Positions 45,837 through 55,632 of a DNA stretch of 64,000 nucleotides are shown piece after piece. A program made the translations under genes and the position numbers. Source of the DNA: OMIW01 sp044235645 (lineage in GTDB: Bacteria; Bdellovibrionota_C; UBA2361; OMIW01). Within the stretch, counting starts at the first letter, position 1. Each line of letters opens with the position of its first letter. The stretch is from positions 186,001 to 250,000 of the forward strand of contig JBIIHQ010000004.1 in assembly GCA_044235645.1 (NCBI GenBank), read 5' to 3'. The notes under the pieces were generated by a model. It had not been told where the DNA came from. It searched no databases and saw only the letters and a program-made list of their open reading frames with translations.

Positions 45837-46631
45837 ATGGGCGAAGGGCGAAAACCGGGAAGGCCACAAACGCGTTCTCTCCGTGAGCAGATTGAAAAAC
45901 AGGCGACACGGCGGAGCTGCCTCGTTGACTTGCGCGTTCATAATCCCGCAGTGGTCGGTTATTCGGGTGTGGATGGTATTGATCCAGCGCGTGCATTAGT
46001 CAGCCTCGCTCGGGTGAAAGGTATTGATATCATGGCGATATCTGACCTCTACGCGACGGACTTTATTGACCGGGTCCAGCTCGCGAAGGGAGACCAGCCG
46101 ATTATCATTATTCCGGGCGTTGATCTTCGGTGTCGTCTCGGGAATTGTGACGACATCGTTCTTTCGTGTCTTTTCCCGGAGCAAAATGGCTCAGCAGCTC
46201 TCTCAGAGTTTCTTTTTCAGCTGGCAATCCCACGTTCTGCCGCAGGTAACGAGCAGATCATCGTCAATCGACCGATTGATACGATAATAGCGCTGACCGA
46301 GAAGCGTCAGGGGGTCGTGCTTCCGATTCGAGTGGACAAAACTCCGCATCGTGCTCAAGCAATTCCTGATATGGTGGAGCGATGGGGGTTTAGAGCCTTT
46401 GACCTCGCCTATGGAGAGTCTGCGAGAATTTTCTCCGACAGGTGGCCGAAGGATAAGTTTCATCTATTTAATTTTTCGAACGCGTACGCGCTCGCTCAGG
46501 TGGGCACAAGGAGCGTTCGACTAAAGTTAACCAGTCCAGACTTTGCTGGTATTAGGGAGCTCCTCATGCGACGGAGCGATCGAACTGACGCCGGGATTAG
46601 TTCCATTGATGAGCTGCGAAAAGGGGGCTAA
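45837..46631 (+). CDS. PHP-fold protein with degenerate metal site
   Basis: The 264-residue protein follows the PHP layout, but the metal ligands are lost. The opening strand reads VDLRVHNP where PHP enzymes have DLHxHT/S; GIDIMAISDL stands for GlDxIAITDH; QPIIIIPGVDL matches the strand xxVIPGxE; VVLPIRVDKTP stands for the HP strand; and FNFSNAYALAQVG stands for the SDAH..VG strand. Of the usual His/Asp set only one His remains clear. PHP members are phosphatases or exonucleases; this one is probably not a typical metal-dependent enzyme. The first 30 residues are basic (GRKPGRPQTRS). The ATG at 45837 has GGGAGAAAG upstream. It is divergent from the Fe-S oxidoreductase. Confidence 0.6.
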   Translation: MGEGRKPGRPQTRSLREQIEKQATRRSCLVDLRVHNPAVVGYSGVDGIDPARALVSLARVKGIDIMAISDLYATDFIDRVQLAKGDQPIIIIPGVDLRCRLGNCDDIVLSCLFPEQNGSAALSEFLFQLAIPRSAAGNEQIIVNRPIDTIIALTEKRQGVVLPIRVDKTPHRAQAIPDMVERWGFRAFDLAYGESARIFSDRWPKDKFHLFNFSNAYALAQVGTRSVRLKLTSPDFAGIRELLMRRSDRTDAGISSIDELRKGG

Positions 46632-46824
46632 TCTGAATAGGCTGCGAAGTCCCCAATGACCCTGATTAGCTCTTCTTCACAACCCGGAGGAGCGCTCAGG
46701 CCTTGAGCAGACATCCGCAATAATTTGATGTGTCTCTGATCAAGAGGTTTACTATTCGTCAGAGTCTATTGAACCTGGTGATCGAATCCCATCCCCACTT
46801 TTCCCGGTTGGTGAAGATGACCCT

Positions 46825-47739
46825 ATGGATAGCACATTGCTTATTGGCTCTGCCTCAGCAATCCTTGCGGCATTTATCTGGGCTGTCGCCAGTGGTACCT
46901 ACAGCAGAGCGGCGCTCAGCCATCCCCCATTCGTCGTTAACGCCACGAGGACTTTGGTCTGCGTCATGGTTCTGTCCGCAATCAATACTATCCGACCGGA
47001 CGGATTCTCCGGATTTTCTGCCGTCACAGCCAGCCATCTGAATTGGATGGTGCTAGCAGCTTTTTCTAGTTATAGCTTCGGTGATGCACTGTTTTTGAAA
47101 GCCTCACACCATATCGGGATATCAAATGCACTGACGATTGGTTCAAGTTATCCAGTAATCTCCGCCATCGTAGGAGTCCTCTGGTTTCGTGAAAAAATGA
47201 GTCTTGCGTTGGGATGTGGAGTGGTGCTGGTTGTTCTGGGTATGGGATGTGTATTGCGTAGTCCAAGGTCGAGCACGTCTCGAGCGAAAAGCGAAGCTCA
47301 AACGGAGGTTCTTTCAGCGAAGGGGTTGTGTTATGCAGTCGGGGCGACTTGTTGTTGGGCATTCCTGACCGTTGCCACGCAAAGGGCAGCATTCCAGATT
47401 GATGGTGTCGTGGCGACAATTTTGAAGGCATCTATCGGTTTTTTCCTCTGTGTAATCGTGGGATTCCTGATGGAGCGCTCAATCCGTTACCCACTCCTCC
47501 CTCGGGTTGAATTTTGGTCAATCTTTCCTATTTGTGCGATTGAGATGGGCATTGGATCGCTCTGTTACACATATGCATTCCAATTCGCTCCGCTCGCCGT
47601 CGCAGCTACGCTTTGCTCAATCCACCCGATATTCTCTCTTGTCATTGCAGTACGAGCTGGACAGGAGCGCCTTTCCTTACGAAAAATTATCGGAATGATC
47701 CTTGTCATTTCGGGGATAGGAAGTGTGGTGTCCAGTTAA
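46825..47739 (+). CDS. EamA/DMT-family transporter
   Basis: The 304-residue protein has ten predicted membrane helices in two EamA repeats, the usual drug/metabolite transporter layout. Repeat 1 has ASAILAAFIWAVASGTYSRAA and repeat 2 AVGATCCWAFLTVATQRAA, each with the conserved Trp-Ala region, followed by SSYPVISAIVGVLWFRE and SIHPIFSLVIAV..GQERLS at the ends of the repeats. The substrate cannot be read from sequence; relatives export amino acids, nucleosides or other small metabolites. It stands alone between the PHP-like and phospholipase-like genes. Confidence 0.88.
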   Translation: MDSTLLIGSASAILAAFIWAVASGTYSRAALSHPPFVVNATRTLVCVMVLSAINTIRPDGFSGFSAVTASHLNWMVLAAFSSYSFGDALFLKASHHIGISNALTIGSSYPVISAIVGVLWFREKMSLALGCGVVLVVLGMGCVLRSPRSSTSRAKSEAQTEVLSAKGLCYAVGATCCWAFLTVATQRAAFQIDGVVATILKASIGFFLCVIVGFLMERSIRYPLLPRVEFWSIFPICAIEMGIGSLCYTYAFQFAPLAVAATLCSIHPIFSLVIAVRAGQERLSLRKIIGMILVISGIGSVVSS

Positions 47740-47895
47740 ATATCTACCCCAGAGAAGAACAACGTCGTCCCATGAGCGGTATCTGAGGGGGCACAACGAA
47801 CGGAAGCTGTGGGCGTTCGGGGGGCAGCAAATCGAACTCTTGCCCCTGTACTGGGTGAGTGTTACTCATAATTCACTTATGCTTTCCTCTGAGAT

Positions 47896-48843
47896 ATGCC
47901 AAGTGTCCTCTGTCATACCCTCATCTGTCGTGATGTAATCCGCTCCGCTGATTCAGGAGAGATTACTTCTTGGTCGCCGCTAGAACAGCATGCCTTTATC
48001 GCTGGCTCATGGGGGCCCGATCTAGGGGTCTTTCCGGGAACCGTTCCGTTTCTGACCGATATCGCCCACTATCTTGGTAGTGGGCGACTGGGTCGGGCCT
48101 TGTGGGTGAGTGCTCAGAGCCCTCAGGAGCGGGCGTTTGCTGCCGGTTGGTGTCTCCATGTGATGGCTGATGCCCTCATTCATCCGCTTATCAACGAAAG
48201 TTGTGGTGAACGTATTTGGGGGGACCGTTCGCGGCCTTGTTCTTGGGGCGAGGCTGCTGCCTGGCATCAGCGTGTTGAGATAGGTCTTGATGGATGTGAG
48301 TGGGTGTGGCGTTGTGGTGCGGAATTCCCTGCCTCGGTCCCGGAGCAGGTCAGAGGGGTCGCGGAGCGCTTAATGATTATTGCCTACCAAAAAAACTATC
48401 CGGGTGTTGATTTCAACAAAGAGGACTTTAAGAAGACCGTTCACGCGGGATTTCGAGGAGTGCGACGACTTGCCAAATTTTCGATCGTAGATGGTCATTG
48501 GCACCTGCATAGGTTTCCCCCTTTGAATCTATGGCCTGCAGTAGTCACTCTTTACGGTCCAATTAAGATCGCTACCTGGATCCTCGGGAAACGGTTTCGG
48601 TTTCATCCCCTCGCAGAGACGGTTGCTCCTACCCCATGGCTCGAGGAGGAATATCGCGCACGGGTTGATCTTCTCAAACCTCGCTTTTTGGAGGCATTGG
48701 CGGAAGATTTTTCTCGCCTTATTGACTACAATCTCGACACTGGGGCCATTTGTGGGATTTCGGGATACGACGAAACATACCCCGGGGCGGTAGCAGCCTA
48801 TCGAGCTCTCTGTGCTCGCGGTGGCAAGATATTGGAGTGGTAA
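47896..48843 (+). CDS. Zinc-dependent phospholipase C-like protein
   Basis: The 315-residue protein resembles the Zn-dependent phospholipase C/S1-P1 group. It has the early His (PSVLCHTLICRDVI), FIAGSWGPDLGVFP (metal-binding Asp), TDIAHYLG and AGWCLHVMADALIHP (His-x3-Asp-x3-His), which is the usual ligand pattern. No signal peptide is seen, and the mature-like N-terminus begins at once with PSVLCH, so secretion is unclear. Many chromosomal members have no known substrate. It stands alone between the transporter and xseA. Confidence 0.75.
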   Translation: MPSVLCHTLICRDVIRSADSGEITSWSPLEQHAFIAGSWGPDLGVFPGTVPFLTDIAHYLGSGRLGRALWVSAQSPQERAFAAGWCLHVMADALIHPLINESCGERIWGDRSRPCSWGEAAAWHQRVEIGLDGCEWVWRCGAEFPASVPEQVRGVAERLMIIAYQKNYPGVDFNKEDFKKTVHAGFRGVRRLAKFSIVDGHWHLHRFPPLNLWPAVVTLYGPIKIATWILGKRFRFHPLAETVAPTPWLEEEYRARVDLLKPRFLEALAEDFSRLIDYNLDTGAICGISGYDETYPGAVAAYRALCARGGKILEW

Positions 48844-48974
48844 ACGAGTTTGCTGAGATTTGCCTTCCCAGTCAGAGGGACAAAAGGACTCGTCAAGTGA
48901 TTTGCGATATATGTCTTGATCAGAGATAAAAAACAAAGATTTCAAGATGGACTGAACTCTCAAAGGATTCGCAT

Positions 48975-50303
48975 ATGAATTCCCTTTTCGAACCACGGTC
49001 TCTGCTCCAGCCGCCTCAGGGTATGAGGAGTGGATCTCTTGGTGCTGAGCGGACCAGTTTCTCTGTAACTCAGCTGCTGGACTTTAGCGCCGCAGTGCTT
49101 GATGACTATATCGGAACTGTATCATTTCACGGTGAAATTCATGAGGTCAAGGTTGCAGGATCGGGCCATCTGTATATAACCATAAAGGACGATGGCGAAG
49201 GAGCACAGTCGGCGGTGTCTTGCGTCATGTGGAAAAGTGCGGCTGCTCGCCTTTCATTCCGACCTCAGGTCGGGGCTGCAGTGACCTGTGTAGGTAAGCC
49301 AACTCTCTATCGAGCGCGAGGACAATTTCAGATCGACGTTCGGAGTATGTCTGTCGCGGGCGATGGTGCGCTGCGTAAGCAATATGAAGATTTGCGGATT
49401 AAACTTGAGAGCGAGGGTTTATTCGATCCCTCACGTAAGCGCTCGATACCGAGGATAAGTCAATGTGTCGGAGTTGTTACCTCTGCTGCGGGAGCGGTTT
49501 TGCATGATATCTCTGCAACCGTTCAGCGGCGTATGCCAGCACTAAAAATAGTATGTGTTGACGTGCGGGTTCAGGGGAAGGGGGCTGCGGAGGAGATAGT
49601 TCGAGGTATTCACCTTCTCAACTCCCTCGACGAGGTCGAGGTGATCATTGTTGCTCGAGGTGGTGGATCGCTAGAGGATTTGTGGGCGTTTAATGAGGAG
49701 GCGGTTGTTCGGGCCATCTTTGGCTCTCGTAAGCCAATCATTTCGGGTGTTGGTCACGAGGTTGATATTACCCTCGCCGATTATGTCGCAGATCTTCGAG
49801 CTCCGACACCAACCGCAGCGGCGGAGATAGTTGCCCCTGATAACAAGGAGCTTCGGGCGGGGCTCGATCGATTGGTGCAGCGATTGAAGGGGGCCGAGCG
49901 ATGGTTGCGGGATAGAGAGCGATTCCTCGACAATTCAGAGGGGTATTTTGTCAGGGGAGTCGACAATATGGTTCAGCGACGTTCCTCTGCTGTTCTCACA
50001 TTGGGGCTTATGCTTCAATCGATGCAGCCAGACCGACGCATTCAACACTCACAGGATAATCTCCACCGCCTTGGCTCAGAGCTTTCGCGAGCAATGGCCC
50101 TGTATGCATCTGCGCGCCATCGCAGGCTCGATGTGTCGCTCGGGGTCCTGAATGCGGTGAATCCCCAACGTGTGCTCGAGCGCGGGTACGCCCTGGTAAC
50201 GATTGGAGGGCGGATCATTGATAGCGTTTTCAAGATACCCGAAGATCGGCCTGTGAAGGTCCGCCTTCGAGATGGGGAGCAGCAGATGCAGGTCTGTGGC
50301 TGA
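48975..50303 (+). CDS. xseA: Exodeoxyribonuclease VII large subunit
   Basis: XseA is the catalytic subunit of ExoVII, a metal-independent single-strand DNA exonuclease. The N-terminal OB-fold (about residues 30-130, VKVAGSGHLYITIKDD) is followed by the nuclease domain with GVVTSAAGAVLHDI, VARGGGSLEDLWAFN, SGVGHEVDITLADYVADLRAPTPTAAAE and a coiled C-terminal region. The 442-residue length is normal. The partner gene xseB is not next to it. An acyltransferase gene starts 13 bases downstream. Confidence 0.96.
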   Translation: MNSLFEPRSLLQPPQGMRSGSLGAERTSFSVTQLLDFSAAVLDDYIGTVSFHGEIHEVKVAGSGHLYITIKDDGEGAQSAVSCVMWKSAAARLSFRPQVGAAVTCVGKPTLYRARGQFQIDVRSMSVAGDGALRKQYEDLRIKLESEGLFDPSRKRSIPRISQCVGVVTSAAGAVLHDISATVQRRMPALKIVCVDVRVQGKGAAEEIVRGIHLLNSLDEVEVIIVARGGGSLEDLWAFNEEAVVRAIFGSRKPIISGVGHEVDITLADYVADLRAPTPTAAAEIVAPDNKELRAGLDRLVQRLKGAERWLRDRERFLDNSEGYFVRGVDNMVQRRSSAVLTLGLMLQSMQPDRRIQHSQDNLHRLGSELSRAMALYASARHRRLDVSLGVLNAVNPQRVLERGYALVTIGGRIIDSVFKIPEDRPVKVRLRDGEQQMQVCG

Positions 50304-50316
50304 TGACGGAGTTAAG

Positions 50317-51261
50317 ATGATCGATTCTGCTCCGGTTCGTGGAAGAAATTTCTGGTGGGTCGCGTGTACTGACTCGTTGGTCGCAGTCAGCTTGCTTATT
50401 TTTGCAAAAATTCCCCATCAGATACGAGTCGCTATGATCGCTCTGCTGTATCGGCTGATTTTGATCATAAGTGCTCGGTATCGCCATATAGCCCATCGAA
50501 ATATCGCTCTTGTTTTCCCAGATAAATCACTCCAAGAGCGTCGTGCGATTTTGAGACGTTCGGCGATTTCGTTCGCTCGGATGGTGAGTGATATCTTTCG
50601 ACTTGCTCATCTTTCGCGGGAATGGTTTGAACATCACGTTCAGATTGACCGAATAGAGGAGCTCAAGGCGCTCGTAAAGGGTCGGTCGGTACTCTATCTC
50701 GGCGGACATCTCGCAAGCTTTGACCTCATGGTTGCGGCTTTCGGCGTATTGGTCCAGCCGGTGGATTTTATCGTTCGAGAGAATAAATCACAGATTTTTG
50801 AGCAGTGGTCGACCATGGTACGTACCCGGTTCGGGAATGGTGTAATATCGCGGACTGGAGGATTGCGGAGGATTCTCACGCAGATGAAACGGGGTCGGTC
50901 GGTGGGATTTCTTTTCGACCAGAATGTTACGAGAAATCATGCAGTGTTTGTGCCTTGGTTCGGACGCTTAGCAGCGACGACGGCGGCTCCTGGCATGGTG
51001 GCAGAACGAGTTCGGTGCCCCGTGATAATTGTGACAGGACGATTCGAGGGGGACGATCGGTATTCGGTATTTTGGGAGGAGCTTGACTTGGCGGCTCTGT
51101 ATCGCCAAGAGAGCTCTCCAGAGGAGGTCCGGCGAACGGTTTGTGAGTTCGCGGTGGCGGTGCTTGAGCGAGTGATAAAGGAACAACCGGAGGACTGGTT
51201 TTGGCTTCATCGAAGGTGGAAGACCGCTCCGGAGGGGCTCAGCGAGGATTTTTATTGCTGA
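50317..51261 (+). CDS. Lipid A biosynthesis acyltransferase, LpxL/HtrB family
   Basis: These inner-membrane enzymes add secondary acyl chains to the lipid A precursor. The 314-residue protein has an N-terminal membrane-associated segment, HRNIALVFPD, the catalytic H-x4-D as GGHLASFD, FDQNV, PAPGMVAERV-type substrate region and the C-terminal EDWFWLHRRWKT block. It shows that the organism makes lipid A. LpxL, LpxM and LpxP cannot be separated here. The ATG at 50317 has a CGGAG site at good spacing; the open frame extends back into xseA to 50272. It is probably co-transcribed with xseA. Confidence 0.92.
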   Translation: MIDSAPVRGRNFWWVACTDSLVAVSLLIFAKIPHQIRVAMIALLYRLILIISARYRHIAHRNIALVFPDKSLQERRAILRRSAISFARMVSDIFRLAHLSREWFEHHVQIDRIEELKALVKGRSVLYLGGHLASFDLMVAAFGVLVQPVDFIVRENKSQIFEQWSTMVRTRFGNGVISRTGGLRRILTQMKRGRSVGFLFDQNVTRNHAVFVPWFGRLAATTAAPGMVAERVRCPVIIVTGRFEGDDRYSVFWEELDLAALYRQESSPEEVRRTVCEFAVAVLERVIKEQPEDWFWLHRRWKTAPEGLSEDFYC

Positions 51262-51390
51262 ATTAAGCTTCTCGTGAGCCGCTGTCTTTGAAAACAGAAT
51301 TGTATTTGCGGTCTGCTGTACACGGAAACTGCTTTTGTCTTGAGCTTCGGGCATTCTCTGCCGACCTCCTAGGGGGGCGACCGATCTCCT

Positions 51391-53907
51391 ATGTTAAAAT
51401 TCTGTCAGAAGAAAGGTCTTCGGGGCGACCAGATGCGTAAGGCGATAAAAGCGCGATACACCAAGCTCTCCCTCCAAGCCAGAATATTAGCCCTTTACTG
51501 CGTAGGGATGACGGTCGTCCTTGGTTCGTTGCTCACTATCTTCTTCTTCTACGAACAGGTCCGGATTCGCAGCGATGCAAGTGAGGTACTGAAGCGGGCA
51601 GCCCATTTCATCGGCCTCCATGCGGCACCCCACCTTCAGGACGGGACTTATGCCCCAATTAGTGAAGCGATAGAAAGTCTGAAATTAGACCCCGATATTA
51701 AAGGAGCCTGGGTTCGGGATAGGAGCGGAAAACTAGTAGCGGGTTTTGGTAATCCATCTCCCAACGAGGATAGCGCGGAGATTCCGGCACCATCAAGGAA
51801 CTTTACGGTATCTTTTCGGGGTAGTTTTGCCGAACTTCAGGGCCACATAATCGCTGATTCGAATAGTGTTGGAAGCTTAAGGCTACTATTAGACTTTACG
51901 AAACAGAGAGAGAGACTTTTGCTCGCCATCTTGGTTGGGTTGATCTCGATCCTTTTATCAATACCCTTGTCCGAGTTCATCTATCGTCGATTTGAGAGTT
52001 TCATCATGGAACCAATCATCGATCTGGTCCGGGTGATCAGGAAAGTTTCTCTTGAATCAGACTACAAAATTAGGGCAGAGCGAAAGAGTGATGATGAAGT
52101 GGGATTACTCGCTGATTGTTTTAATCTCATGTTATCAGAGATACAGCTCCGTGAGTTGGAGCTTCTAGAATATCAAAATCATCTCGAAGCAGAGGTTCGT
52201 CGGCGCACAACACAGCTTGCGGATCAAAATCGCGAAATCGATGCAGCGCGGCTCGCCGCGGAAGCAGGACGAAATGTAGCTGAACAGCTGAGTCGCGCCA
52301 AGGGAGATTTCCTTGCAAATATGAGTCATGAAATTAGAACCCCTCTGAATGGGATTATTGGGATGAGCGAATTGACTCTCGACACACCGCTCACCGAGGA
52401 ACAGCATGAGTATGTGCAGACCGTCCACGGTTCGGCCAAGATGCTCCTCGACATTATCAATGACATATTGGATTTCTCCAAGATCGAGGCGGGAATGGTC
52501 GAGCTTGAAGAGGTGCCGTTCTCTATTCGCGAAATGATATCCGATATTATGAGAGGTGCCGCGGCGGGTGTCACTTCCCAAAAGATTGAACTTTTTGCGG
52601 ATGTAACGCCCTCTGTCCCAGCTTCTGTCATTGGCGATCCGACACGGCTTCGTCAGGTCCTGACGAATCTCGTCAGTAATGCCATAAAATTCACTCATCG
52701 CGGACAGGTCATTGTCCGGATTAATGCCGTTCAGTCCCCATTGCAAGAACCAGAGATTCATTTTGAGGTTCTAGACTCAGGAATAGGTATTCCGGAAGCT
52801 AAGCTAGTTGAGATATTTAATCCGTTCGCTCAAGCCGATACTTCAACAACGAGGAAGTATGGAGGCACGGGACTTGGGCTCAGCATATCTTATAGGATCG
52901 TTGAAGCGATGGGAGGACGCCTGAAGGTTGCGAGTCGAGAAGGTGTAGGCAGTAATTTTTCTTTCTCTCTTAGCTTCCGAGCCAATCCGATACAGAAATT
53001 TCCAGAGCAGTCGCGAGTCGATTGTCATTCAAAATGGCAGTACCTGATCATGGATACCAATCCAGTAAGCCGTCACATCTTAGAGCGTGAGGTGAGGACA
53101 GTGGTACCGGGGGTAATTGTCTCGGCAGATTGTGAGGAACTTGAGGATGCTCTTGATAATCTTCCTTCGGGAAGCCAGGCGGTAGTAATTCTTGATACGC
53201 ATCGCGACATGAAAGTGCTGGCGCATGTTGTGGGGTTGCTGCGTTTGAGACAGGGTCTTGTAGCGCCACGGGCTCTTCTTGCGGCGCCGATTGACGTTTT
53301 GAAAACAATTCCCAAGAAAATAAGGGATAAGGTGGTACCCGTTGTTTATCCTGTTTTTTCCATCGCGATTGCGAATTCTGCTCCGAGATGTTGGGAGTCT
53401 GTCGAGGGGGCAGAGCCAATAGTTTCTGTGCCACATTCGCCACTAGGAGGGGAAGAAAAAAGCCCGGGGCTCCGCATTCTTGTGGCTGAGGACAATCTCG
53501 TAAATCAAAAGTTGATTGGGAGATTGCTCGAGAAGGATGGACATGAGGTTGTGGTGGTTTCAAATGGAGAGGAGGTCCTCCATCAACTGGATAATCGGGG
53601 TCACTTCGCCATTTATCGAGGAGAAAGTAATCCTTTTGATTTGGTGCTGATGGATATCCAGATGCCTGTAATGGGGGGAGTTGATGCCACTCGCCTTGTT
53701 CGAGAGCGAGAGAGGCATATAGATCGCCATGTACAAATCGTTGCGTTAACAGCGAATGCCATCTCAGGGCAGCGGGATGAATATTTGGCGCTGGGTATGG
53801 ATGACTACCTGAGCAAGCCTATAGAACTGGCTGCATTGAGGAGGTTGCTGCAAAGAATTGCTGCGGAAAAGCAGCAAGATGTTGGGACAGATAGCGATGA
53901 CGAGTGA
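51391..53907 (+). CDS. BarA-like hybrid sensor histidine kinase/response regulator
   Basis: An N-terminal membrane helix (about residues 32-55) and a second (about 173-195) flank an extracytoplasmic sensor of about 115 residues. HAMP-like and coiled regions follow. The kinase has MSHEIRTPLNG with His313, NLVSNAIKFT, DSGIGIP and the YGGTGLGLSIS ATP lid. Between the kinase and the last domain, about residues 545-665 look like a receiver without clear acidic and Asp residues. The C-terminal receiver (about 690-830) has AEDN, LMDIQMPVMGG with Asp755, and the Lys in LSKP. No HPt domain is in the protein. An in-frame ATG at 51436 is a possible start. Confidence 0.93.
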   Translation: MLKFCQKKGLRGDQMRKAIKARYTKLSLQARILALYCVGMTVVLGSLLTIFFFYEQVRIRSDASEVLKRAAHFIGLHAAPHLQDGTYAPISEAIESLKLDPDIKGAWVRDRSGKLVAGFGNPSPNEDSAEIPAPSRNFTVSFRGSFAELQGHIIADSNSVGSLRLLLDFTKQRERLLLAILVGLISILLSIPLSEFIYRRFESFIMEPIIDLVRVIRKVSLESDYKIRAERKSDDEVGLLADCFNLMLSEIQLRELELLEYQNHLEAEVRRRTTQLADQNREIDAARLAAEAGRNVAEQLSRAKGDFLANMSHEIRTPLNGIIGMSELTLDTPLTEEQHEYVQTVHGSAKMLLDIINDILDFSKIEAGMVELEEVPFSIREMISDIMRGAAAGVTSQKIELFADVTPSVPASVIGDPTRLRQVLTNLVSNAIKFTHRGQVIVRINAVQSPLQEPEIHFEVLDSGIGIPEAKLVEIFNPFAQADTSTTRKYGGTGLGLSISYRIVEAMGGRLKVASREGVGSNFSFSLSFRANPIQKFPEQSRVDCHSKWQYLIMDTNPVSRHILEREVRTVVPGVIVSADCEELEDALDNLPSGSQAVVILDTHRDMKVLAHVVGLLRLRQGLVAPRALLAAPIDVLKTIPKKIRDKVVPVVYPVFSIAIANSAPRCWESVEGAEPIVSVPHSPLGGEEKSPGLRILVAEDNLVNQKLIGRLLEKDGHEVVVVSNGEEVLHQLDNRGHFAIYRGESNPFDLVLMDIQMPVMGGVDATRLVRERERHIDRHVQIVALTANAISGQRDEYLALGMDDYLSKPIELAALRRLLQRIAAEKQQDVGTDSDDE

Positions 53908-54108
53908 TTAAATGGTACAAACTGGGTTGTCGAAAATTCTCGCGTTTCCTTCGAATATAATCAGAATTTTGCCAAAGTAAAGAGCCAGGGAGAAAGGTAA
54001 AAATTTCAATGATTATTGATCTGTCTTGGTTTAAATTGAGTAGAAATTCTAACCGCGTCCAAGTTTTCAAGAAGTTTTAAAGAACGAGATCCTCGCTTTT
54101 TCTTCGGC

Positions 54109-55632
54109 ATGACACTGATGCAAGAAAAATCAATTATCTGTCAAAGCGATCGCATCTGTATTGATCAGATATCTCGATTGATCGTCAAGATTGCGATATG
54201 TCTTCTTCTGATTTTGGTATCTCTTCGCGTACCCATATTCCGCTCCCTGTGGCTTGATGAGACAGTAACCGCCTGGGTCGTTTCGTCTGACTGGAGTGAG
54301 ACATGGAGGCGAGCGACAATCTATCAGGCGCAGTCACCCCTGTACTTTATGCTGATCAAGGCTTGGCCGTGGAGGGGAGAGAGCGAGTTCCTGTTTCGTG
54401 TCCCTTCGGTGCTCTGCGCGCTGGGGACAGTTTTTGGCCTCTCTCAGCTCGCGCGTCAGGTGTGGGGTAGAGACGCACAACTTATCGCGATTTTGAGCTG
54501 CGTCAGCCAGATAGAATTTATCATGGCGGCGATACAGGCTCGACCGTATGCGCTTGGTATTCTTGCTGCCGTCTGGTCTGTCGTATTTTTATTGTCGTGG
54601 GTATCGAAGGGTAACGTTCTCCTCTTGGTAGCGCACTTTGGAATGGCTCTGCTGGCCTTTTACTCTCATTATCTTTTCTGCCTTGTGGGGTTGGTTTTCC
54701 TGACGATCCTGTTTATTGAGAAGGATCGGTGTCGGTGGCTACCATATTGCATTGGGCTAATGTGTGCGACTTTCCTCGCGCTTCCAGGACTTTACCACCT
54801 GGCATGGTGGGGAGGTAAGGCCGACGGGGCCCTCTTTGCTGCCATGCCGTCGACAAGCAAATTCTTACAGAGAATTATCCCGGGGGAATTACTTGTCTAT
54901 CTCCTTGGGGGTGGATTCGTAGGCTGTCTTTTTACAAAGCAGAGGTTAGCTCGTCCTCCTTTAAGAGTGGTGATTCTCGTGGGTGTGTGGATAGTGGGCG
55001 GATGTGCCGTCCTCTTTCTAGCAAGTCACCTCTCGGGGCAATCGGTATTTGTCGGAAGGTATTTGGGCTGGAGGGTTGGGGGATTCGTACTCGGGACGAT
55101 CCTCGTCGCATCCCTTTTCTCGGATTTTGTCGGACAAAGGGCATTTTTTGCGGTGTACAGCTTTCTCGCTATTCAGCAGGCAAGTCAGCGAGTGTGGGAG
55201 ATAGAGGATTGGAGTGGAACTGCTAAAACTCTGGCAGAGCAACCTCATCTCCCTGTCATGCTATATTCTGGGCTTCGAGAGAGTGAACAGCTCACTACCG
55301 AATCGGGTGATGATTTTCGGTCATATCTTGCATCTCCTCTTCTTGCTTACGAAGTATCCGCGAGCAGTATCGTTGTCATGCCGGGTAATCCCGAGTCTGA
55401 AGGTAGTAGGCGCTTTAGCGAGGGGGCGACCCGCCACATCATCGGTTCCGAAACTGCCTTCTACCTTGTCATCAACGATCAGCCCATTTACGTCTCGGGT
55501 GAGCGGGTAGAACCGGGCAAGCGCCTAATCGGATTTTTCGATAAATTAGGCGTCGCCTGCACCGTGATGGCCCAACGACCTTCACGGGGTTTGGTTACGA
55601 TTCATCGGTGCGAAACTCTGCACTCGCATTGA
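54109..55632 (+). CDS. GT39-type membrane glycosyltransferase
   Basis: The 507-residue protein has ten or more membrane helices and the first-loop acidic motif SLWLDETVTAW of the polyprenyl-phosphate-sugar dependent (PMT/ArnT-like, GT-C) fold, followed by QSPLYFMLIK and RVPSVLCALGTV, all usual for this family. The C-terminal 150 residues form a soluble extracytoplasmic domain. Such enzymes move sugars from lipid carriers to lipids, proteins or other glycans at the outer face of the inner membrane; acceptor unknown. It ends 38 bases inside the convergent pseudouridine synthase gene. Confidence 0.78.
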   Translation: MTLMQEKSIICQSDRICIDQISRLIVKIAICLLLILVSLRVPIFRSLWLDETVTAWVVSSDWSETWRRATIYQAQSPLYFMLIKAWPWRGESEFLFRVPSVLCALGTVFGLSQLARQVWGRDAQLIAILSCVSQIEFIMAAIQARPYALGILAAVWSVVFLLSWVSKGNVLLLVAHFGMALLAFYSHYLFCLVGLVFLTILFIEKDRCRWLPYCIGLMCATFLALPGLYHLAWWGGKADGALFAAMPSTSKFLQRIIPGELLVYLLGGGFVGCLFTKQRLARPPLRVVILVGVWIVGGCAVLFLASHLSGQSVFVGRYLGWRVGGFVLGTILVASLFSDFVGQRAFFAVYSFLAIQQASQRVWEIEDWSGTAKTLAEQPHLPVMLYSGLRESEQLTTESGDDFRSYLASPLLAYEVSASSIVVMPGNPESEGSRRFSEGATRHIIGSETAFYLVINDQPIYVSGERVEPGKRLIGFFDKLGVACTVMAQRPSRGLVTIHRCETLHSH

